A DNA stretch of 64,000 nucleotides, taken from contig OX328124.1 in the NCBI GenBank assembly GCA_946811695.1, forward strand, positions 29,382,148-29,446,147, in the 5' to 3' direction. The position numbers were made by a program, and so were the translations under genes. The notes under the pieces are model-generated. The model worked only from the letters and a program-made list of their open reading frames with translations. It was not told the DNA's origin and searched no databases. Source of the DNA: Gonocerus acuteangulatus (taxonomy: Eukaryota > Arthropoda > Insecta > Hemiptera > Coreidae). Below, piece after piece: positions 45,887 through 58,300 of this stretch. The stretch's first letter is position 1. The number at the start of each line of letters is the position of its first letter.

Positions 45887-46558
45887 AGTAAAATATGTTA
45901 CTGATTTATTGAGACCTATACATCGACCATTCAGCAATTTGGATTCATTCACGTACGATTGGACAACCAAAAAAGCTTGACACTTTGGTTCTAAATGAAT
46001 TAACAATACAGAAAAATTTAATGGACTGAGTTTATATTTGGAATCGCTGCTATTATTTGGATTATATCATGTAAGACAATAATGAGAACAAAAAAATTGT
46101 GTTTGAAGGCTGCAGAAGCTCCACAAAGTGGAATTCTTCAACATGAGCTGATTGAACCTGACCAAATCAATGAAGGGTACTGTTTGAAGGTACCCTTTAA
46201 AGGTCTAGAGGTGGTTTGGGACCCTGACACAGATGCTCGAACGATGACATTGGAATATTAAAATTTTAGTCTGTGCTCCAGTTTTAAACATACATAAACA
46301 AACACACACACACACAGATATATATGTATCTCTTTATGTATACGAAGAGGTAATAAATTTATGTTAATACTTTGCATTATTGCCTCAGACACCAACTACG
46401 AGGTAACTTGTGCTAAATCAGTATTAATATGAAAATATGGCCTCAAGGAAGTTGAAAAAAATGTAGCGATGCAGTAACATAACAACAGGTCGAAAAATGT
46501 TTGAGTATGAACTAACTCGTAGTTGGCTTCCATGAAGAATTTTCTATTGTATAAACCA

Positions 46559-46602
<44 letters not shown>

Positions 46603-47018
46603 AAGAAACTTATTTTATATGCTTTATGGTGGTCATTGCGTACTGTAATTATACTTTTCAATAAGAAAAATGATAAAAATAAATTGGCTTTCTAGACCGG
46701 AATCTTGAAAATTACTGTGGCTGTCAATGTGTTAAAAATATTGAAGTTTTAAAGTGCCATTCTAACATTCACTCCAGCACACTGATTAGTAAAATAAGAT
46801 TTAATAAATTCGCAATTATAATTACAAATTATTTTATCAATTTCCTTCAGTTATTGATCTTGTTTTTCAAAATCAAGCAACGTGGTGGACACCCTGCCAA
46901 TCTAGAAGAAAATTTCGTTATTATCAATTTTAAAATTTATAACTTAACAATTTGAGATAACTACTTTTAACTGTTTTAATGATCTAATTCCTTTAACATT
47001 GGTTATTTATGGCTTTAG

Positions 47019-50000
47019 ATGTCCAAGGTTCAGCGATCAATCAAGTTGGAACATGAAGATTATGACAACTTTCACTCTACGCCTGATATGAATAATGTGA
47101 AATTCTGTAAGTATCTGTTACTTACATCTGTATTTTCTATTATTTAAAATTTATAATAGCTACTATAACTAATAAGTAAGCATACTTCTAAGCTTTTGTA
47201 TTTAATACGTTTTCATTTACATCTGAATAAAAATTTCGTGCCCTATTGATTCTAAGGTCTGCAAGAAGCCACGGTTTAATATGTTATTGTTCTTTATAGA
47301 CTAATTGAAATTTTTTAGACTTATGAAGGTTACTTTTTTTTTCAAAAAAAAAAATTAAGTATCATTTCTTAACTAGAACCTATCATAGGACTAATATATC
47401 TTCCTGGAAACATGACTGTAATTTACTTACTTACTGGCTAATTAAAAATTAACTACATTAAGTTTCAAATCAATGCTTGTTTAAAACTATTTGGAGAAAA
47501 TACAAAAATTATACTTGATCCCGAAATATAAGATATGATATATATATATAGCACCTGTTTTTGTCTTTCAAAGAAAAACAATAGTACAATATGCTATAGA
47601 AATATTTATTAGTGGCGGGAAAGTAAAATTTTATTGTTTTATTGCCTGTTGGAAGGGTGCGTTTGATAACAAGACGCCATTATCAGGGCCTGAGAGAGAG
47701 AACTGCCAGCAAATGACATTCCTTTCTGCCAGTTCTCTTTTTGTACTCAGTCATCAAAAAGTAATCTTTTAAATATACCCTTTAATGTAAAATGTAGGGG
47801 TATTGTGCATACAACTAGAATTTCAACAAAGAAGGGTGTCATTTTCTCTTCCGCCTTTTTTTTTTGTTTTAAAAATATTTACATTTTTATTGTTTTAGTT
47901 GTTGATTATTCATTTGTTACTCTTAACCTTTGTGAAATCTTCCTAAATTGGTTATTTGTGCATATTTTCTTTTATCAATAGCTTCTTTTAGTACTTAGCA
48001 ATTTTAAAAAAATATCCTGAACAGGGTGAAAAATAATACAACCTATTTTATTAGAAGCTTGCTGAGGCCTTCGATGCCAAATTTCATCGTCAGTGCCTAA
48101 AGACTTAAATAGTGAGATACAATAGTTCATTACTATCTATTATCTTCTCTTCTAATTGTGAATTATCATAGAATGTGACCTAAAGCATGAAACAAAAAAA
48201 ATTATCTGTGAGGTTAAAATTAGAAAGTACAATATGTATTCTATAATAATAAAAATTAAAATGCTTTGTGTGTATTAATTATAGTATTCATGGTTCTGCA
48301 ACAGAAGTAACCTGAAATATTAGGGGAGGTACCTTGAAGCACTTTAATAAAAAAAAAATATAAAAAAATATTAGAGGCCTCCCAGTGTTCCAATGGTAGC
48401 AACGCTGAATCCTCATGCAGGAGATACAGGTTTTATTCCCGCTTGTGGTAATGATTGACTTTTTTTTTGTAAGTGATGGACTTGCTTAGAAAATTCCCTG
48501 CTCCACCGAGGGTCTTTTTAAAGGCCACATGCTGATGATGGCCCGTTGCTGATGACCTACGAGCATATACAAAAAATGCAATAAAATACTTCAAATATAG
48601 AAGATGAACAATTTTTAGACAAAATCTTCCCTAAAAAACCCAATAAACTTGTCTGTTTGCACTCTAGTTGCCCCTAAAAAGATTTTTAAAAAAATTAGTC
48701 CAAAAACACGTTATCTCAAAGGAAAGGTCAAGTTTGTTAACCAGCGGAAGCCTTGCAATTGTAGGCTTCTAAGTACTTTTATTTTACGAAGACAAGGTAT
48801 AGTTGGGATTCGGCTAGGAGAAAAAAACGTCATACTTTCAGGAAGAAATCTTTATTTGGACGTTTCGGCTGCACATTGGCAGGCTTCTTCAGCTAAAAAA
48901 TACATACAAATTATAAGTAAAAAAAATGTATGGAAGACAGCGGAATAAGTAGGGGAGATGTTTTGTTTGTCCGTTTTGTAATTAATATTATTGGGGTTTA
49001 AGTTAATGTGGACGAAAAACGACAGATTTCCAAATGCGTCCACATTAACTTAAACCCCAATAATATTAATTACAAAACGGACACAATATAAAAATGTTTT
49101 TTAAAAAAATGTTAGTTTTTGTACTGTTTACTTACTACTTTCTACATACTGTTTACTTTCCAACTACCGTATTTTCATTGTTCAATAATAAGATTGGTTC
49201 TAATCATTGTCATGATGTATATACTACATTTGCTCATTACTGCCTGTCTTTTTTTACTTATAATTTGTATTTAATTTTTAGCTGAAGAAGGCTGCCAATG
49301 TGCAGCCGAAACGTCCAAATACAGATTTCTTCCTGAAAGTCTGACGTTTTTTTCTCCTAGCCAAATCCCAACTATACCTTGTCTTCGTATCTCTGCAACG
49401 GCTAACTATCTCCATCTCTACTTTTATTTTACATAATTTGGTGTGAGAAATTGAATAAAACTATTATCAGAGTCATATACCTATATAACAGTTTTGAGAA
49501 AACTTTGTAGAAAATAGAATTTTCTGGAATTTTTGTTTCGGTTATTTCAAAATGGCATGTTCACTGGAACAATTTGCTAGTATTTCACATTCATCCTAAG
49601 ACACAAAAATTTTAGTTACATTAGGTGTTTAGGAAGTAATAGAGGAAAAAAAAAGTTTTTAGATATGTTTATATTTTGTTAAATATCTCGAAAAGTTGGA
49701 GAAATCAAGATAAATAAAAGTTTACCATTCCAAGCCTTACTAAATTTCCTACAAATGTGGTTCTTATGGAATATTTGATAGAGAAAACGATTCTTCTAAA
49801 TCAAAAGTGGTGGTTTTTTCAATATGGTCCTCAATTGGTTGCCGTTGTTAAAATTAAATTTAGCAGTAAAATGAATTAGAAACATTTTTGTATTAAAGCA
49901 TTTTTTAAGAATGGGCGGCTAAGTAATAAATTTTTGCTTAGAGGCCGTTTTTTGTGGATTTTGGTGCCTAAAATATTGCCTTTTCTTACAGATCTCATTG

Positions 50001-52312
50001 GAGTAAGTGACTAGATTTTTCAAGAAATATAAAATCAAATTATTAAGTCTTTATATTCCAAATGACTAGGCATAAGAACAAAATCATGGTAGTTCTTCCG
50101 AATTTGTTTTTTTTTTTTTTTTTTTTTTTTTTTGGATTAAGGGGCAAATGTTATACTGCAACATTAAAAAATATGTAAACCACTAATGAAAAGTGTTGTC
50201 ATTTTTTTAAAAAATTTGTGGTTGTCTTATGAAAATAAAAACAAAAAAATGAGTCATGCGCAAAAAAAAATCGATTGAATGGTTTGATCCATGAAAGCAT
50301 ACATTCAATCAATTCTCTTACATATAAATGAATCATCAAGCCAACGGCCCTAGCCACGTTGAATGCACCGGTTCCCGTAGATCACCGAAGTTAAGCAACG
50401 TCGGGCGTGGTCAGAACCTGAATGGGTGACCGACCTTCTGCTGTTGACATTATAGAAAAGGGTGGCAACCTGTAGACAGCTCGGCATTAATAGCCCTAAT
50501 GTTGATACGCTGTTAAACAAAATTAGAAAAAAAAAATCAAGAAATTGTTAACAATTGATTACCTACAAGTTCAAAACATTCAAACTTCGAAAGCTTTATG
50601 TAAAAGTTTTGATGCGAAGGGTAGGAAAAGATAGAAGTACCCAGAAACACTAAAACCCCTGGAGTTAATCTTTTATTAATGAAAAATATTAAAAGTATTA
50701 TAAAACACTGTTTCACATCAAATACAAAATATTCTCAAAAATTGAATCAGAAATATATTTCTCTTGGGAGTAAAGAATAAAATCCAGGACTTCTAATGAT
50801 GATAATCAAATATATAACCTTAAAACGATGAGGAAGGTACCTCTAATGTAAAGAACCCCGGTGGCTGTAAATGCTAAGGCCCAAGCACCCCGTGCCTAAG
50901 GTCGTGGGTTCGATACCCACTAGGGGTGATGGCTTTTCTTTAGAAAAAATAAATCAAGAAAAAAGAATGTTTAAATCAAATATTTCATATTTTTCTTCAA
51001 AGAATCCGAATCTGTGAGAATCATGTACATGGAACATGCGTGTTCCATTTGAACAAAGAATTTCTGCTCAGATTAGCCAACTTCCATTACTAAATGGAAG
51101 TTGATTTTATAACCAATCAACATACCCCAGTTACCCCCCCCCCCCCCCCCAGTTAACCCCAGTTATAAAGGCAACAGCAGACTTGATAACTAAGTATCTG
51201 GAACTTTAGATATTTACATACGTCTGCCTGTTCGCGCTTGCTCAACCACTAAGAATCCAAAATGTTGTAACATCTTATTAATTTAGGAAGACCAAAAATT
51301 GACCAATAAGCGGAATAATACTTCTTTTTCTTCTTATGTTTTATTTTATGTTATTATTGCTTTCAGCTTCACCATGCAAATTAGATGTTGTAGACAATGC
51401 TGTTGTGACTTCACCTTTTCATCTCCTCGATCATGGCTACGGGAGAACTCCGCAAAGTCAGCCCCAAAGGCAGTTGTCAAGTGCACGGACACAGGTTGAA
51501 AATGTATTTTCTAACCTAACTTTGTCATTCATTGTCCATTTAAATTATAAAAACTCATTGTGCACACCTTTTTCCTAATGCACCTAAAGAACCAAACTTT
51601 AAAGGTTTGTTTTTAAAATATTTCTTATTCTTCCTCTTTAAAATTCTGCTTAAATTATTGTCCCTCTGTAATACTATTAATGAGATCTAAATCAATAAAC
51701 CTCGAAATATTGCTTTTAGGATCAAATAAGCTACTTTTCTCTCTCCAATAACGCAAGAAAAATATGTTGTTATCCTTTTTTTTTTTTTTTTTAATACAGT
51801 AAGAACCTGTTTTCTCATTTTTTATTCGAAACTTGTTGATTTTCAGGCTGTCAAAAGAAAGTTAAACATGGAGGTTTCGGGTGACGAAGAGCTGGGTTTT
51901 AAAACTCCGAAGTCCAGGAAGAAAAATAATTCCCTCATGAAGTCTCCTAGAGGTAATTATGTAATTAATTTTACATTTTTTATTCAAATCACACAAACTT
52001 TTACTTTATCTGTTTTTTTTTTTTTTTTTTTTTTTTGTTTTTTTTTTTTTTTTTTTTTTACTAAATGTATTTAAAAGATATTAAATGATAATATTAATTC
52101 ATTTTTTAAACCTTGATATTTCAAAATATGGGCTTTTTGAACCTCTCTTTGTACATTTTATTATTATTTACTGTTTGTTTTTAAAATATTACTGATTTTT
52201 CCATTTCGAAATTCTAATGTGTGTCTCCCTTTGTAGTTATTTATTTAAAGATCTTTGCAACACAAAAGATCTGCCCCATAAAAATTTAAAACTTATAAAA
52301 TCAAAATTAAAA

Positions 52313-52375
<63 letters not shown>

Positions 52376-55300
52376 AATGTATTTAAACGTTATCAGAATT
52401 GGTATACTTCAGTGGATCAATGAAAGTGAACAATCAAATATTTATATATTTTACATTATAGTATATACAAGTTTGGTTGACAGTTGTATAGTGCTTATGA
52501 AATATTCACATTTTAAGCCTTAGTTTTAATTGTAAATTACTTTTTAAAAAAATGTATTGATATGTCTTTCCTTTAAATGTTTTCAGGCCAAATGAAAACG
52601 CCCACTCGTTATGATACTTCATTAGGCCTGTTGACAAAAAAGTTTGTCAATTTGTTACAAATGTCTCCAAGAGGGATTGTTGATCTTAACTACGCCTCTG
52701 CTCACCTCGATGTACAAAAAAGAAGGATATACGATATTACAAACGTTTTAGAAGGTGTGGGAATCCTTGAAAAGCGCTCAAAAAATAATATTCAGTGGAG
52801 GTGTGTAGAATTAATGATTTTTTTATTTAAATTGCTTGGAGCTCAGTCTCTCAACTCATAAGTTCATGGTGCCTCTTTAATTGTATGTTAAGTTTATCTC
52901 TAATTTAAGGTTTGGAGGCCCGGTGGCCGTGAGCGTTAACATTTGGTGGAGTGAGCATTTAACACTCTGTGCCAAAGAGTCGTGGGTTTGATTTCCCACT
53001 ACGGGTGGTGGCTTTTCTATAGAAAAAAAAAAATGCATAGGCCCTATCCTGGTTAAAAAAGGATGGTAACCTATAGATAACCCGTCCTAAAATTGTAGTT
53101 AGTAATAAATGGGGCCAACGGCCATAGCCACGTTGAATGCACCGGTTCCCGTAGATCACCGAAGTTAAGCTACGTCGGGCGTGGTCAGTACTTGAATGGG
53201 TGACCGACCACGTGCTGTTGGCATTATGAAAGGGTGGCAACCTGTAGATAGCCCAGCGCTAATAGCCAAATAGTTGATGCACCGTTAAAAACAGGGGAAA
53301 AAAAATAATAATAAAAGGGGCGTTAAAATTTAATAACAAATAATATAAGGTTTTCTTAATGTTTAGTGTGTAATAGCATTAAGATAAGTTTACATTAAAA
53401 GTATCATATTTGTTTTAAAAAAAATATTTCCTACTAAATGATAAAAGTGACAATCATAAGAATGACTCTGTGAGTGTTAAAAAAAAAAAAATGATTTGTA
53501 ACATTTTTATAACAGCAGAAAGGACGAGTTTGTTGGTCAGCAAAATCTTCACATTGTGATTGAGGCTTTCCCTGGAACTCCTACTTCAAACCAAAATATA
53601 AATGTACCTCAAGTGGTCGTAAATTTTTTAACCTTCTAAGATTTCACAACCTTCAAAAAAGTCATTTTTTGTGATTCTTTCTCTATTTCCAACTAGAGTT
53701 GGTTGAATATCAAGTGTGTACAATTTTTTCAGCTCAGTCCATCTTTGGAGTGTCTAAAAATAAAATATAAAATTCTTTTTTCATGTTTAACGGTGCATCA
53801 ACAATTGGGCCATTAACACCTTGATGGCGGCTATCGAAGGGTGTTCGACAGTAGCGCCTCCTACCAAATGGCGAGCGTCAAAGGGTCTTCGACACCTGAT
53901 AGTGCTCCCTCAATTCAGTCTGCGTTTGTCTCGCCATGCTGAAACAACTCCTAATTGTTCGTAGCCATTACTAAGGGCTTTTCTTTAAACCTGACCGGCC
54001 CCCCACTGGAATTTTATATTTTTCAACGTACAACTGACTCTTACTTACATGTCACTATTATTCTGTTACTACGACTATCACTATTATTCTGTTGTTTTTG
54101 CAATTTTCCCATAAAGTTCGGATCTTTTTTTAAAAATTATTACGTGCATACCATTCATTTAAATATTTGAATTATTTAATTTCCGTTGTTCAGACATCCA
54201 CAAATTACAGTCTGCGTTTTCTCAGTGTGATTAGTACAGAATACCAGCTGTAAAAAAATAAAAAATGTCTATACAAATCAAAATTAACATTTATTATCAT
54301 TTTTCCACGCAAATTAATTATTATTATTATGTTTTTTTGGAAATGGAATGCATGAAAATCGCAAGTTGTGAAAGGGTAATTCCCAGGTAACATATTTTAT
54401 TGCCTGGAAAATATATCCTTTAGACTGAAAAGATATTCAGGTATATGAAAAATTCCTTTGTACATTATTATTATTTTCTTTGTTTTTGGGAACAAGGACC
54501 TTTCACACCACAGATCTAAAATATGTTTGAGATATTGTCTCTCACATTCACATACGCACCATACCTCATAATCCCCTTTCCCCCAGTACTTAAAGGTTAA
54601 AAATATTATTTGTAAAAAATACTTATTTATTTTTAAGTATGTTCCGTCACGAATTTCACCGATTTTTATATTTTTCACTAGTAAAAAATGCATTTCGAAC
54701 AGCTGTCTGGAAGCGATTCTCTTTAAAATGGCTATCGAAGGGGGTTCGACAGGCGTTTTTTACCGTTGAAAATTTTTCAAATTGGTAAAATTTGTCTTGA
54801 TACATTCAAAGCATTGAATAAAGATAACATTTTTAAAAAAAAAAAAAAAAAAAAAAAATCAGCCAGGAGAAATGACCTTACGTCATGCGGTTTAGCCACC
54901 AACCTGTTAACGCCAGGCTATCTTCAGGTTTCCACCCTTTTATAATACCAACAGCACGTGGTCGGTCACCCATTCGGTTTCTCACCCCCCACGTTGCTCA
55001 ACATCAGTGATCCACGGAACCGGTGCATTCAACGTGGCTAGGCCGTTGGCTAAAATTGTAGTTGTTTCCACTTTTCTCAAAAATGGTTAAAGATTACTTC
55101 ATGTGTGTTGCTTTAGCTCTATTCCAAATAATCTAATTTTTCTTTTCAATTTATTTGTCACAATTTTTGGTGGGGAAAATAATCTATATTTGATCCAGTC
55201 ATTTGTATTTTCAGAGATTTTTTGTGTCCATGTTCTGTTCTCATTGTATTACATGAAAAGTGATTAACATTTTACAGTTTAATTTTAATATTCAAGGCAT

Positions 55301-58300
55301 CATAAAAAATATAGTTTAATATTAATTCTATAAAAAAAAAGTCAGCTACCTGTTTTTACTAGAGAAATGAAAAACACGTAATAACGACTCCTCAACTGCA
55401 AATGCTTGTCCTATTGCAGCAATTTGAACTCCAGAAAATTCATAGTAAAAAAATTAAATGAAATTTGTGAAGAAATCGAAACACAAACTGATGATTGTTG
55501 TACTTTTACAACTTTACGGTTTCTTTTGTAATCCTTTTTCATCCATAAATTAAACTAGCTGACTACCGTGCTTCACCACGGCCGATAAGTAGTTTTCATA
55601 TTGCGTTAAATAAGGTATGATCAAAATTAACGCTACTACTTAATTTTGTACAGCTTATTATTGCACGGACTTTAGAGTTACCCAGGAAACACCATGTGGA
55701 GGTAACCGTGCTTGTTTCCGTTGGGGAGTAAACAAAAAAAAATACAACACCCACTTAAAAAGTTAGGTAAACAGGGACAAATACACATTGAAAAGAATAA
55801 AACTAACAACTATGAAGTTTTAAGCATTTATCTCTTCGATTGACATCGCCCCACCAAACATTACAACAGAATCTTTTTTGTAATGAATTTAGTAACCTTT
55901 CGAATAGCCGCCTTCCACTTACTACGATTCCCAACCGTTTTCGAGATATTTTAGAAAATATACTTAGATCCGAAAACTTTGTATCACCATTAATACAATT
56001 TTTTTTCCCATATAGTACTTCTTACCTCCAAACGATACCAAAGTTTAAATATCTAGATGAATGTCAAACACCAGGTAAACGTTTCAAGTGAACCAATCAT
56101 TGTTTCTGAATACTCTAACAGAAAATTAGGAAAAGTATTTCTAGTAATTTTTCTCGTAAACGGTTACAGAAATCGCTTTAAAAATGGTTTTTTCGTTTTG
56201 ATCGTCATACCTGCAAGCATATGGACTCGAAAATGCAAGCGTTCCGATTTTTTTGCACAAATGATGCTCCAAAAACCATGTTTCAGTAAACAGATTCTGC
56301 TGGTTAATGAACTTGACCTTTCAAATGAGCAAAAAGAATTTTGTACCAAATGTCATCAAAATCGGACCAGTTTTGAGCCGATGAGGAACTTCCTAATAAT
56401 TCAAACCCCCCTAAAAATACTTAAACATTTGAATATCAAAAAAAAAAACTTTCTTTCGGAGTGTTTACATTCTAGATGGATTGTCCGCGCAAAATTTCAA
56501 ATTTTTGTGTCAAGTGGTTCGGGCTATTATTACCTCGGATGGACCATCACCGTAAACTCTATGAGGATCAAAATCACAGTTTATTTCTATTAATTCAAGG
56601 CCTGCCATCATAGTTGACATTAACCTCAATTAAAAATAATACTATGAAATAGATAATGTACGGTAACAGCTGTTGTTTATTGTCCTAGCAACGCATGCTG
56701 CCTAGGCTTGCCTGCTCTAACCAACTAAAACTTTAATCCCCTCTAAAAATACTTAAAAATTTGAATATCAAAAAATCCTTTCTTAGTCTACGTTCTATAG
56801 GGAGTGTCCATGCAAAATTTCAAAATTTTCTGTCGAGTGGTTTGGGCTGGGCAATGATTGGTCAGTTTGTCAGTCAGTCAGTGAGTGGTATATGACAAAT
56901 ATATAGTAGATTATAAAAAGTAATAATCCAAAGTAACAATTAATATAGTAATGATCTTGGTGTTGAAATAAAGAAGTTGTAGGTAGCATCAAATATGTTT
57001 TAGTCAGACCACTGTAGAAATATCTAATTCTTGACCTTACTTTGCCCTAGAGATAATACTCAGCTCTGTCAGCGGGAGTTTCCCCTTAAACCCTGAGCGA
57101 GTGCAGATACAGTCAGAATTTGAACTACGAGTCTATTAGATAAAATCTTTAAATGCACGCTCGACATTTGAACTCAGGTGCTCCTGGGGGAAATGAGTTA
57201 ACTACTACTGAGTCAAACTTGCTCGTACAATATTTTAGTCTTTATTCGTTGCATTTTATAACAACCCTTAATCAAATTCTCCTGCAACATTTAAAATATT
57301 AATTATCTGCAGTCAGCAATCTCAACTCTTGCAATATTTTGTTTTTTTAGGGGAGGTAGTTTCACTGAATCTCATACTGACGTACAAAATGAAATTGAAG
57401 AACTCGAAAAGGAAGAAAAACACCTTGACGAGCTTATCAAAAAAGCAGGTAAAATAGAATAGAGTTATAAGTGAACTGACCTGATGATTTAAAATATGAC
57501 CTTAGATATTTACTGGTTTGTCTGTTAATGGTTTTAGAAAGTGATCTGCAGACATTAATAAAGGACAATCAGTATGCGTATGTAAGCTACCAAGACCTGA
57601 GGAGTATAAAAAACTACAGAACCCAGACTGTTATGGTGATAAAAGCACCACCTAATGCCAATCTTGAAGTACCATTACCTACTTCAAATTCAAGGGTTTG
57701 TCCTTTTATTTGGGCAGAAACATTAAATTGTTATATTTAATTCTTAGTAATTTTTTTTCTTTAGAACGTTAATATCTTGGTTCCAGGTTGAAATGATACT
57801 CAAGTCTGATTCAGGAGAAATAGAAGTTTTCCTGTGCCCTGACGTGAAATCACCTAAAGATGACAGGCATAATAATTCTGATCAGCCTTCAGAACCCTCT
57901 ACATCAAGAGTATTAGATTCTCTTGTACGTCTTATTTTTTCTCTTATAAGTACCACATAACATGCATGAACCTATTATAGATATTCAAGAATCAAGCATA
58001 TCTTTAATAAGTTGTATTCAGTTTATCAGAACTGAATATCGAATAGTTATATGATATATTTTTTCACTCTTAGAAATAGACGATTTAATATTTGAGTTTG
58101 TTTTGTTTAAAAAAAAAAATAAAATTATTATTTGAGTCTTTGCTGAATACCAACTGTATTTTTCATTTATTTAAATACAAACTATTACCGTAAAATGTTA
58201 TTTAAAAGGTAGTGGTATTGGTTATTACATTTGATTTATTTAAATTTTTAACCCTTAGTCTTTATTTCTTGGTCTTTCCATATGTCTTATGCCAAACAGG

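Larger units (their letters stand above)
48787..49388. repeat. 602-bp foldback element with a perfect 45-bp inner palindrome
   Basis: Outer arms of about 107 bp (48787-48893 and 49281-49388) are reverse complements with few differences. Inner arms 48969-49013 and 49038-49082 are identical over all 45 bp when reversed (GTCCGTTTTGTAATTAATAT ... TTAATGTGGAC). Each outer arm ends inward in the hammerhead-like motif, in opposite orientations. It lies in the E2F intron after exon 47019-47106. Confidence 0.9.

Noticed and set aside
47670..48105. Further hammerhead-like motifs (minus strand CTGATAA at 47695 and CTGACGA at 48097)
   Set aside because: Hairpins form, but the second box is missing or misplaced and the pairing overlaps the first box.
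52577..52861. Unspliced extension of the E2F DNA-binding frame to 52861
   Set aside because: A GTGTGT donor after CAGTGGAG and the in-phase exon at 57351 explain the frame; the extension is intronic.
53114..53230. Possible functional 5S rRNA gene
   Set aside because: The 3' arm is shortened and a non-5S tail follows, identically in all three copies.
53955..54170. 71-codon open frame
   Set aside because: Hydrophobic and AT-driven, no splice or family support.
56057..56593. 178-codon open frame
   Set aside because: Lies entirely within the Helitron at 55555-56910, with no protein signature, and related repeat copies do not keep the frame.
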